From the NCBI GenBank assembly GCA_002396665.1, contig DGYJ01000014.1, forward strand, positions 1 through 8,776: DNA of 8,776 nt. The letters run 5' to 3'. The stretch is from Bdellovibrionaceae bacterium UBA5009 (GTDB lineage Bacteria > Bdellovibrionota > Bdellovibrionia > Bdellovibrionales > Bdellovibrionaceae). The notes below the pieces were generated by a model. That model saw nothing but the letters and a program-made list of their open reading frames with translations, made no database searches and was not told the origin of the DNA. The translations under genes were made by a program, and so were the position numbers. Shown here one piece after another: positions 1 to 7,794 of this stretch (positions are counted from its first letter, which is position 1; every line of letters starts with the position of its first letter).

Positions 1-490
1 AATAAATAACAAATCTCAGACCCATTTGAAAATCACTTTCAGTGTCAGGTCTTTTTTGAATTTCATCTTTATTAAAAAAAATTTTAAAAGAAAATACTTC
101 TTCATCAGTCGGCATAACGAGACTCTTATCCACACTGAATTGCTGGCTGATGTTGTAAACATCATTGGACCCTATCTTAAATGTATCAGTTATCATTTGA
201 ATAGCTGGATGATTCTTAAATTTTTCTTCAAAATAAAAATCAACTATTTTTTTGGTGCTTTTTTCATTGATATCTATATGGATTAAATATTCACACTTTG
301 ACTGATTTTTAATTTCTTTTATGAGGCTATCAATTTTTTTTGGGTCTCCATTCTTTATAGAAATCAGGGAAAGTCCCATATTCTCAAAATCATAAAATAA
401 AACGTCTTTCAAACTATCTAGCGACTTTTCGGAATTAGAAGTGAACAAAAAAGGTAATTTTTCACCACGGGACGATTGTATAATTTTCAT
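1..490 (-). CDS. Unrecognised protein directly downstream of the RHS gene, candidate immunity protein (3' end beyond window)
   Basis: Translating the minus strand from the ATG at 490..488 gives 163 codons without a stop, so the gene runs off the left edge. The protein begins MKIIQSSRGEKLPFLF and has no signal peptide or membrane segment, so it should be cytoplasmic. It is rich in Lys, Asp, Glu, Ile and Phe, with one Cys, and looks like a mixed alpha/beta fold. I do not recognise its family. An AGGTG Shine-Dalgarno sequence (497..501) lies 6 nt before the ATG and overlaps the TAG stop of the RHS gene. Only 9 nt separate the two genes, so they are very probably co-transcribed and translationally coupled. 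Base composition is about 29% G+C, lower than most of the RHS gene. In polymorphic toxin loci the gene immediately after the toxin tail usually encodes its immunity protein; that role is inferred from position only. The gene is well supported; its function is not. Confidence 0.85.
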   Translation of the reverse strand, partial: MKIIQSSRGEKLPFLFTSNSEKSLDSLKDVLFYDFENMGLSLISIKNGDPKKIDSLIKEIKNQSKCEYLIHIDINEKSTKKIVDFYFEEKFKNHPAIQMITDTFKIGSNDVYNISQQFSVDKSLVMPTDEEVFSFKIFFNKDEIQKRPDTESDFQMGLRFVIY

Positions 491-496
491 TTTGAG

Positions 497-501
497 CACC
501 T
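497..501 (-). promoter_or_regulatory. Shine-Dalgarno site overlapping the RHS stop codon
   Basis: On the minus strand the sequence reads TAGGTGCTCAAAATG. AGGTG is a good ribosome-binding core 6 nt before the ATG at 490, and its first bases are part of the RHS stop codon TAG (500..502). A ribosome terminating on the RHS gene would be placed to reinitiate on the next gene. This fixes the start of the downstream gene and argues for coupled expression. Confidence 0.7.
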
Positions 502-3500
502 ATTTTCCAGCTAAGCATTGAGCTAATTTAACACCGGAATCCGTTAAACACTTGCCGCTTTGGCTAAAGGGAAGCTTTCGACACCCTATTACACGTTCAT
601 TATGTTGTTCGTAGCAAGCTCTTTTGCTATCTTCTTTTTGTTTAATCGGACAAACTTTAATGTTTGCAGCTATGCTTGCCCCAATTCCTGCACCAATAGC
701 TGGCGATATCGGCACACCCGACCCTGCCGTTTCAGCTATGCCTTGCATAGGAAACCTTAATCCTTCAGGATCAATTCCATTTACAGGATCCTGCAAAACA
801 TACCCATAAAGATTCGTATCACCACCTTCAAACAATATTGGATCTTTAGAAACCCATCGGCCTACTTCAGGATTGTAGTCGCGTTTTCCAAAACGTATAA
901 GCCCAGTATCTCTATCATAAATACCACCGCCAAAACCAAAAGGTTGAAATCCTGGATTCGTATCACTTAACACATTTCCGAATTCATCATAATTCATTTC
1001 TTGGACTACTACGCCAGTAGATGAATTGACGACCATTCTTACACTTCCTAGCTGGTCATGTATGAATTTGTACAATACTCCACTCTTAAGCATGAAATCT
1101 GGCGAATTTTCCATTGAGCCATACTCGAACCGAGAAATCAATGATCCATCGCCAGCAAGTTCTGCGGCAACTTGAACCTGAGATTGGTAAATAAACCTTT
1201 GAACCGCTATGCCATTTATCTTTTTGGCGACTCTTCTATCCCTGGCATCGACTAAATACTGGATAGACTTGCCGTCCACAGTTGCAGATCTTAAGTTGCT
1301 AAACAAATCATAGTTGTAAACTTTTACTTTGCCCGTTGAAGAATCCGTTTCAGAAGTTAAATCCCCCGCATCGTTATAAGTGTAGGATTTCGTTCCATAA
1401 CTCAAAATACGATCTTGGTTATCATAGGTTGCGCTGAAAGATACCCCTCTTACAGTTGCTTGAAGTCGATTTCCATTGTCGTCATATTGGTATTGACCAA
1501 CCGATGAGCCATTCTTAGAAACTGTGGAAAGTTGACCCTTTAGATCATATCCGTAGTCAAAAACGGTTCCATTATCGATTTTACGAACGATTCGATCTAA
1601 ATTGTCGAAACTGTAAACTTGGGACATTAGTGGCGCTCCACTAAACGATGTGACCTTGCTAGTTAAATTTCCAAACTGGTCATAGCTATTGGTCTGCAAG
1701 ACGTTTTGAAGAACAATCGTGCTAATTAGATCGTTTAAATCGTAAGTCAACCCCTCAGATCCGATGAACGTTGGTCTTTCATCTCGGTCATATGTATAAT
1801 TCGAAGCAATTCCTCCGGCAGTCACTGATGCTACTTTCAACAAGCTATTGAAAGTCCAAGACACAGTTCCGGTCGAAGCGCCTGACATTGCCTCTGAAGA
1901 AACTTTTCTAGCAAGATATGAAGTTGCTGTCACAACCCCATCAGGAGATGTCGCTTGAACCAATTGTCCGTTCGAGTTGTACTGAAATCCATAGTTTCCG
2001 AAAAATGTTGTGATAGATTGCAATAAATCTTTTCCAGGAACATAAGCAAATACTGCTACTTTTCCGTCGGGTCTTGTCGTTTTCGTTCGGCGATTGTCCA
2101 CATCATATTCATAAGTCGTTTGCCCTGAAGAAACGCCTGGAACATTTGGGGCGATATAGTTCAAAATTTCGGAAAGAAAACCAATATTAAATAAATGCTG
2201 TGGACGCCCAAACGGAGTCACTGAAACGACGTCACCATTTGGATTGTATGAAAAAAGTACGTACTTTCCATCTGGAGAAGTAATCTTTGTTTTATTCAAA
2301 TTCGCATCGTATTCAAAAGCTGTTACTTGTCCAAGAGGATCCGTAATAGTTTCTAGCATCCCCTGAGTATTGTAGGTAAGCGCTGTTGTTTTAGAACCAG
2401 TTGTAGAGCTAATAAAGCGGCCTTTTGAATCGTACTGAAAGGACGTCGGCGCTAAAGTTCCCTTTTGTACAAAAATCGGCTGTAGGAACTGATTCACTTT
2501 TATCTTTTCAGCTACGCCTAAGAAAGAAGTATTCACACTTTCAAGGGTTGCTGAATCGAAGCTTGCGGTACTTCGAACTTGGCCATTGACCTGAAGAGTA
2601 TCGGTGAACTTGTAATCAGTTTTTGAATTTTGCCGGTCGTAGACTCTTCCTGTAAGCTCAGTTCTAGCAAGTCCATTGACAATTTGTCGCCCATTCGTTC
2701 TTCGAGTCTGGCCACCAAAGAATGGATCTGCAACTTCATATGAAGCTTCACTGTAACCGGTTGAGTAGGTATCAACCAACAAATTTCCAGTTAAGGAAGA
2801 AAACAATTGCTCACCATTTTTAAATTTAATTTCCGAGAAGACTTGCGTCGCACCTTCTGTTTTTGAATGTGACCATGAGGTTCCAGAGGCTGAATTCATT
2901 GTAACAATATCCCCGGTTGGCCCAGAAGATCTGACCAATTGTGTGAACCCGCCATTTGCATTCGTATCTTTTACCAATTTGCCGTTTGTATCGTAATTCA
3001 AAATAGAGGTCGCGCCATTTGGTTTAGAAAAAGAAGTTAATAAATTTATTGAGTCATAAGACATTTGATACTTATCACCACTCGGAAGCGAAATTGAAGC
3101 TAAACGTCCAGAGGCATCGTAAGTCAGATTACTTGTGATTCCATAGTTAGATACTGCACTAGTTACATTTCCAGAAGAATCACGGTTTAGCGTTGTGATG
3201 TTTCCGAAGCTATCTTTAATTGCAACAAGCTTGTTAACTGCGTTGTGGACGAATTCATACTTAGTTGCGTTTGTTAGTGCAAATGCAGTCTTAAAGTGAA
3301 TTCCAAAGCTATCAAAATAGTATATCTCATCTCCATTTTCCGAAACAATTGTGTAAACTCCAGCAGTTTTTGTTGCATTCACGGGATCTGAAATTTTAAT
3401 AATTCTGTGATTTCCTTGTTCGACTATATATACTTCACCGTCTGCTGAGAAATCGAATTGCCGAATACCATTCAGTAGTGCATCAGCTGCAAAAGTTCCT

Positions 3501-6500
3501 GGTACAGAAAAACCAGATTGCGCACCACCTATCAAGGTATGAAGTTTTCCATCAGTGCCTGAATAGTGGATTCTATCAGCTCCTTCACGCCAAAAGATTG
3601 ATCCGTCTGGTCTCACTTTCATATCTGCCGGAAAACCAATATCTGCTTGAAGGATTGCTGTTCCATCAGGACTATTCCCTAGTATTCCAGTTCCAACAAT
3701 CGTCTCTAAATTTCCAAGTTTGTTGATCTTTCTGATTCGCTTGTTTCCAGTGTCGGAAAAAATCAACTCACCATCTGAATTAAATCCAATTCCTGAAATA
3801 TCTGAAACTTGTGCGGATAGAGCTGGCGTTCCATCTGCTGAAAAACCATTTACTCCAGTGCCTAACACAGTCCGAATTGTTCCTGCAGCTGTAACCTCAC
3901 GAACTCTGAACTGAAACGAATCGACAATAAAAATACTTCCCTCATGGTAGAACAGATGAAATATCAAACCGATTTGTGCAGACCTTGCTGGACCACCGTC
4001 ACCGCTAAAGCCATTTGTACCATTTCCAGCAATCGTTGTAATGATTCCATTTGCATCTATTTTTCTAATACGATAGTTACCAATATCCGCAATGTAAATA
4101 TCACCCTTTTCGCCTTCAACTATTTTTACCGAGTTTAATCCATTTCCTAATTTCGCATCAATAGCCAGACCGCCATCGCCAGAAAATCCGTACTGTCCAT
4201 TTCCTGCAACAGTTTCCAGGAAGCCATTTTGATTTATTTTTCTGATCAAAGGATACGCATCAGAAAAGTAAATACTTTTGTCGCTTCCAACGGTAATCGG
4301 ATGAGGACTAGTAATTTGCCCTTGGGACGCAAGCGTTCCATCAGCACTAAAACCAGGTGTCCCATTTCCAATAACAACTTGTATTGGCCGCCCAGGAGAA
4401 AAAATTGGATTAATATCGCCGACTGATGTTCCATCACCCATGTACAAAATTTTAGAATTTGGGTCGTAGCTGTGGTAATCCGTTAAAGTCCACTCACCGA
4501 TTGAACCTCTTGTCGTAGATCCATTTCCAATGTATGTTTCATAGGTTCTAGCGATTTCACCGTATTCTCTTCCAGGAACTCCAGTGTCGATAAGACCAAC
4601 GCTGTACATTCCAAACTCCCAAGGATAGTTCAGTGCCGGCGCTAAATAGTTTCCAGGAAATCTGTAGGCTATTGTGACTTTCGCTTTTGTTCTTCCATCC
4701 ACTTTTCGACCGTAGGCATCGAATCCATCCCATTTATATAAATATTTTAATCCTACAGATGGTGTAAAAGATTGTTCAAAAACTTGGCCTGCCACTTCGA
4801 CTTTCAAGTCCACTTGTTGAAGCTGAACTGGTATCGAAAGAGGATTGGTTAAATTTATGTTGAGTGTATATACGGAACTGTTCGAACGACCCGAAGAATA
4901 TAAAAGATTTAATTCAGTTCCTTTGATAGGAATAATCTCTTTTAAATTTTGATTCATAACTTCTATGATTGAACCAGTAGCACATCTTTCGCACGGCTTA
5001 GGTGTTGAATCGTTGGAATCCACGCCATTTTCCGGCGGAGCTCCGCCACTTCCTACAATTTGATTCATATCACCAGGACTAAAACGACTGGTTTGCGCTC
5101 TCCAAAATGTTTTTCCAACAGTTGGATAGAGTTGAGCAATTTTTTGAAGTTCCGAAGTATCAATATTTAGCACTGCCAATTGACTTGCATTTGCAACATT
5201 TCCACTTCCGTCAACATCAAGCTGAGCCACTCCACCTGAAATTGCCAATATTTTAATGACCCTTGCGTTCGGATTCGTTAACCATAAAGCTCGGTCATAG
5301 TCGTACGTACCGAATGGAATTACAGTACCAGTTGAGAAACCTAAAAAATTATCCGTATAAACGCTAACAGGTTTAGAAAAATTAATATGTTTTGCACCTA
5401 AGGCTAAAGCCTCGTCGGCAGTTACATCAAATGCGTATGTATAATCAGTGGATTTAGGTAAACTTGCTGGCATTCTCTTCGGGCCATTCGGTCCTACAGT
5501 GTATTCGGTGACCCTTAAGGATAGACTTGAAAGAGCTAGAGTCCCTCCATCTGGTAATTCCACCAATGCATTTGCTCCAGCGGGAATCATTAATTTTGCA
5601 GTTCTGCTTCCGCTGGTATCAGTCACTAAAGAACCACTTGCTACTTGAGGAACAGTTGAACCATTCAAAACTTTTGTAACTGATGGATCTACAGAAACTA
5701 AAACCACTTTTTCATTTGTTGCAAATTCGTTGAATCCAAGCTTCATACTTCTTTGAACTGGAAGGTATCCAGTTTTTTCGTAAGTTAAAGTCGTAGTCGA
5801 ACCACCATTGACAGCAATATCAAAAAAACCGTCATTTCTTGAATAAGAAAAACCGTACTCAGAAGCCCTATTTACAGAAACTCGAACACCTGAAATCGGC
5901 TGGTTGTTGTCATCAACAATTTGTCCACGCAAGATCGAAACTCGTGATTTGTCGATGGCGTTAGCCGCCACGCCTTGCTGCAAAGCATTCGGCCCTTCGT
6001 AAATAAACGCTGTGGAATCACTAAAACTTACCGGAATATTGTTTTGTACCAGTGGTGTTGCAATTGTTACAGGATCTACTGGCAATGTGAGCGCATTCAC
6101 CACGACTTGAACCGATTTTTCATCCGTTAATCCACTTTGGTTCGTGATCTTCATTTTAATTGTGTAACTTCCAGCTTGCGTGAAAGTATGCGTCGCAATT
6201 TGCGCTACAGCGGAAATCGTGCCATCGCCAAAATCCCATGCGTAGGCCAAAGCCTGTCCTGCTGGGTCTGAACTTTGCGATCCATCCAGCAATACCATAA
6301 ATGGTGCAACACCTTGGCTTGCAGATTTTAAGGTCAGCTTTGCAAGTGGTGGCAAAGAATTGTCGTAATTGAAACTAACGACTTTGGTTCCCACATTTCC
6401 AGCCACATCTTTTCCGGTCACAGTTAGTGTACGATTGCCGTTAATTGTTGTTGCAATGGATCCCGAAAAAGAAAATCCATCCGGCGAAAGATTCAGTGAA

Positions 6501-7417
6501 TACGCCGATTCACCATTAAGCGCCGCAGTGGCCAAGGTTAATTTTTCGTTTGAAGTTCCGACGATTTGAATCGCTTGATTTCTGATCAAAGATCCTTCTG
6601 CGGGACTGGATAGGCTTAATACAGGTGCAGTCACATCCGCAGAGATCACAATCGTTAAAGTCTTCGTTCCAACACCACCTTGATTATCGGTGACAGTGAG
6701 CTTCGCATTGTAGGTTTTTGCCACCGTATACAAATGCGTGACACTGGCTCCACTACCAAACTTTCCATCGTCAAAATCCCAGGCATAACTTACGATGTTT
6801 CCATCGGCATCGCTGCTGCGTAATGCAGAAAAAGAAATCACAGCCGGAGCAACTCCTGCTGGAGGGTTCACATCAATCACTGCAATTGGCAGTTGGTTCA
6901 CTGCCGAAGATTCTGCCGTGGCAGATATTGTCACTGAACTTGTAGGCAATCCCTTAGCTAACACATTTAACGAATTGCTTTGGTTCACCTTGATTGCTAA
7001 CTGATAGTTCGGCCTGTACTTGCTCCAACCAACATTTCCAGTGCCATTTGAAGCAAACAGCAACTGATTGTTCAGTTTGACTTCTAAGTGCGCTGGACGA
7101 TCTATCGCGACAGCCACTTCTTTAAGCACATTGCCCGCCAAGCACAATACTTTTGCCACAATCCCCAGGCCGTTACAATTTTTTAAAGAATAATCCTGGC
7201 CATTTCCGTTTGTGATCGTCAAAACACCGTTCAAGTTGTTTCCGCTAGCAGGAAAACTTTTTGAATAATTTTTTCCTGAAACAGATGACGTCATCTTGAT
7301 TGGCGCTAAGACCTGAACAGGGGCTGCGAAGGTTTCATTAAAAACGCTCAATAAAAATACGGTTAAGAATGAAATTTGAGAAAATGATTTCATCGCATTC
7401 GCGGATGATGGTTTCAC
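500..7417 (-). CDS. Giant secreted RHS/YD-repeat protein with PKD, carboxypeptidase-regulatory and NHL domains (teneurin-like, polymorphic-toxin candidate)
   Basis: This intact 2305-residue protein has no frameshift. The start is GTG (7417..7415), preceded at 5 nt by AAGGGAG; an in-frame ATG eight codons later has no ribosome site. Residues 1-31 form a Sec signal peptide (hydrophobic ISFLTVFLLSVF, likely cut after TFA). Then come a beta-rich domain (33-170), PKD 1 (178-260, YAWDFDDG), an Ig-like domain (264-352), PKD 2 (358-442, YAWDFGDG), a carboxypeptidase-regulatory/transthyretin-like domain (494-575), a beta-rich module (576-790) typical of giant RHS proteins, a CxxC linker (809-812), a six-bladed NHL propeller (1015-1343), YD repeats (from about 1361) and an RHS core (2116-2220) ending DPEGL. 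The last 85 residues are a variable tail. In related proteins the YD shell encloses a tail that is cut off at this motif. There is no PAAR or VgrG-like region, so export is by Sec; a contact-dependent effector or surface role is inferred. Confidence 0.95.
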   Translation of the reverse strand: MKPSSANAMKSFSQISFLTVFLLSVFNETFAAPVQVLAPIKMTSSVSGKNYSKSFPASGNNLNGVLTITNGNGQDYSLKNCNGLGIVAKVLCLAGNVLKEVAVAIDRPAHLEVKLNNQLLFASNGTGNVGWSKYRPNYQLAIKVNQSNSLNVLAKGLPTSSVTISATAESSAVNQLPIAVIDVNPPAGVAPAVISFSALRSSDADGNIVSYAWDFDDGKFGSGASVTHLYTVAKTYNAKLTVTDNQGGVGTKTLTIVISADVTAPVLSLSSPAEGSLIRNQAIQIVGTSNEKLTLATAALNGESAYSLNLSPDGFSFSGSIATTINGNRTLTVTGKDVAGNVGTKVVSFNYDNSLPPLAKLTLKSASQGVAPFMVLLDGSQSSDPAGQALAYAWDFGDGTISAVAQIATHTFTQAGSYTIKMKITNQSGLTDEKSVQVVVNALTLPVDPVTIATPLVQNNIPVSFSDSTAFIYEGPNALQQGVAANAIDKSRVSILRGQIVDDNNQPISGVRVSVNRASEYGFSYSRNDGFFDIAVNGGSTTTLTYEKTGYLPVQRSMKLGFNEFATNEKVVLVSVDPSVTKVLNGSTVPQVASGSLVTDTSGSRTAKLMIPAGANALVELPDGGTLALSSLSLRVTEYTVGPNGPKRMPASLPKSTDYTYAFDVTADEALALGAKHINFSKPVSVYTDNFLGFSTGTVIPFGTYDYDRALWLTNPNARVIKILAISGGVAQLDVDGSGNVANASQLAVLNIDTSELQKIAQLYPTVGKTFWRAQTSRFSPGDMNQIVGSGGAPPENGVDSNDSTPKPCERCATGSIIEVMNQNLKEIIPIKGTELNLLYSSGRSNSSVYTLNINLTNPLSIPVQLQQVDLKVEVAGQVFEQSFTPSVGLKYLYKWDGFDAYGRKVDGRTKAKVTIAYRFPGNYLAPALNYPWEFGMYSVGLIDTGVPGREYGEIARTYETYIGNGSTTRGSIGEWTLTDYHSYDPNSKILYMGDGTSVGDINPIFSPGRPIQVVIGNGTPGFSADGTLASQGQITSPHPITVGSDKSIYFSDAYPLIRKINQNGFLETVAGNGQYGFSGDGGLAIDAKLGNGLNSVKIVEGEKGDIYIADIGNYRIRKIDANGIITTIAGNGTNGFSGDGGPARSAQIGLIFHLFYHEGSIFIVDSFQFRVREVTAAGTIRTVLGTGVNGFSADGTPALSAQVSDISGIGFNSDGELIFSDTGNKRIRKINKLGNLETIVGTGILGNSPDGTAILQADIGFPADMKVRPDGSIFWREGADRIHYSGTDGKLHTLIGGAQSGFSVPGTFAADALLNGIRQFDFSADGEVYIVEQGNHRIIKISDPVNATKTAGVYTIVSENGDEIYYFDSFGIHFKTAFALTNATKYEFVHNAVNKLVAIKDSFGNITTLNRDSSGNVTSAVSNYGITSNLTYDASGRLASISLPSGDKYQMSYDSINLLTSFSKPNGATSILNYDTNGKLVKDTNANGGFTQLVRSSGPTGDIVTMNSASGTSWSHSKTEGATQVFSEIKFKNGEQLFSSLTGNLLVDTYSTGYSEASYEVADPFFGGQTRRTNGRQIVNGLARTELTGRVYDRQNSKTDYKFTDTLQVNGQVRSTASFDSATLESVNTSFLGVAEKIKVNQFLQPIFVQKGTLAPTSFQYDSKGRFISSTTGSKTTALTYNTQGMLETITDPLGQVTAFEYDANLNKTKITSPDGKYVLFSYNPNGDVVSVTPFGRPQHLFNIGFLSEILNYIAPNVPGVSSGQTTYEYDVDNRRTKTTRPDGKVAVFAYVPGKDLLQSITTFFGNYGFQYNSNGQLVQATSPDGVVTATSYLARKVSSEAMSGASTGTVSWTFNSLLKVASVTAGGIASNYTYDRDERPTFIGSEGLTYDLNDLISTIVLQNVLQTNSYDQFGNLTSKVTSFSGAPLMSQVYSFDNLDRIVRKIDNGTVFDYGYDLKGQLSTVSKNGSSVGQYQYDDNGNRLQATVRGVSFSATYDNQDRILSYGTKSYTYNDAGDLTSETDSSTGKVKVYNYDLFSNLRSATVDGKSIQYLVDARDRRVAKKINGIAVQRFIYQSQVQVAAELAGDGSLISRFEYGSMENSPDFMLKSGVLYKFIHDQLGSVRMVVNSSTGVVVQEMNYDEFGNVLSDTNPGFQPFGFGGGIYDRDTGLIRFGKRDYNPEVGRWVSKDPILFEGGDTNLYGYVLQDPVNGIDPEGLRFPMQGIAETAGSGVPISPAIGAGIGASIAANIKVCPIKQKEDSKRACYEQHNERVIGCRKLPFSQSGKCLTDSGVKLAQCLAGK
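503..757 (-). other. Region encoding the variable C-terminal tail of the RHS protein (85 residues, unrecognised)
   Basis: The tail begins directly after DPEGL (residues 2221-2305). It has a small-residue hydrophobic stretch at about 2232-2255 containing a glycine zipper (G2242-xxx-G2246-xxx-A2250). A Lys/Arg/Glu-rich part follows, with five cysteines at 2256, 2268, 2279, 2290 and 2301, spaced 11-12 residues apart. It ends CLAGK. This position is where RHS polymorphic toxins carry their exchangeable effector. No nuclease, deaminase, ADP-ribosyltransferase or protease motif is visible, and 85 residues is short for an enzyme. The glycine zipper would fit a membrane-inserting peptide; the regular cysteines would fit a disulfide- or metal-stabilised domain. 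Both are inference. Confidence 0.75.
758..3337 (-). other. Region encoding the YD-repeat shell and RHS core (residues about 1361-2220)
   Basis: Many YD-type repeats of the form YDxxGxLxxxxxxxG run through this region, for example around residues 1433-1440, 1475-1481 and 1900-2100. It ends in an RHS core from residue 2116 (YKFIHDQLGSVRMVV) through GFQPFGFGGGIYD, RDYNPEVGRWVSKDP and NLYGYVLQDPVN to DPEGL (2216-2220). D2180 and D2192 are 12 residues apart with R2179 adjacent, which matches, as I recall it, the Arg-Asp and Asp pair of the self-cleaving aspartyl protease of TcC/RHS proteins. In characterised relatives these repeats build a hollow beta shell holding the cleaved tail. The whole segment is cysteine-free. 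Confidence 0.9.
3389..4375 (-). other. Region encoding a six-bladed NHL beta-propeller (residues 1015-1343)
   Basis: Six consecutive units of about 50-60 residues share the pattern GNGxxGFSGDGGxAxxAxL, then GxIYIAD, NxRIRKI and GxIxTIAG. The units start near residues 1016, 1072, 1131, 1186, 1242 and 1297. The second is the most canonical (IYIADIGNYRIRKID). The fifth and sixth are degenerate: the fifth has GNSPDG and loses the RIRKI strand, and the sixth has GFSVPG. NHL propellers are ligand- or protein-binding scaffolds. One placed just before a YD shell is the arrangement seen in teneurins. The exact blade limits are my reading by eye. Confidence 0.85.
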
Positions 7418-7422
7418 TAGGA

Positions 7423-7429
7423 CTCCCTT
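7423..7429 (-). promoter_or_regulatory. Shine-Dalgarno site that supports a GTG start for the RHS gene
   Basis: The minus strand reads TAAGGGAGTCCTAGTG. AAGGGAG is a strong match to the anti-Shine-Dalgarno sequence and sits 5 nt before the GTG at 7417. The alternative ATG at 7393 has no purine-rich site at a usable distance. The GTG start gives a signal peptide with a slightly longer n-region. Confidence 0.7.
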
Positions 7430-7794
7430 ACGTTCAATAGGACAAATTGGCTTGTTAATACTTCGGAATAACTGGGCTGGTCTAAAGTTCGTTAAAATCT
7501 CGCATAGCGCTTCAATTTGAGAATTTGAACTTTATTGAGACATGGCATGGACAAGTTTGAAACACTAGAAAGCGTATTTGATTTAAAAATTGATTGAACT
7601 CATTTGAACGTTTTGCCTGAATAGAAAAAAGTCTGAAAAATACCAATTAGCAGCCTAAGAAAGTTAAACAAATCAAAATACTTGCTTGTATTTTAAGCAT
7701 GACCTGAACATAACCAAGTTTGCAAAATGTGCACCGATTAGCAAAATCTAAATCAGTTGCGGTCTAAGCAAGATGCTTTAATGCTTGAAGAGCA

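Noticed and set aside
26..286. Plus-strand open frame of 86 codons at the left edge
   Set aside because: It lies antisense to the minus-strand gene at 1..490, which has a good ribosome site and continues off the window. Its product is low-complexity Phe/Ile/Lys/Asn, typical of a shadow in A+T-rich DNA.
7370..7393. ATG at 7393 as the start of the RHS gene
   Set aside because: It gives a tidy signal peptide but lacks a ribosome site, whereas the GTG at 7417 has AAGGGAG at 5 nt. It remains possible.
500..7417. Short plus-strand and out-of-frame minus-strand open frames within the RHS gene
   Set aside because: All overlap a continuous 2305-codon gene with recognisable domains along most of its length; none has an identifiable domain of its own.
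7501..7529. Possible promoter for the RHS gene: TTCAAA (7524-7529), 17-nt spacer, TATGCG (7501-7506) on the minus strand
   Set aside because: The boxes match the sigma-70 consensus at only 4 of 6 and 3 of 6 positions, which is expected by chance in A+T-rich DNA.
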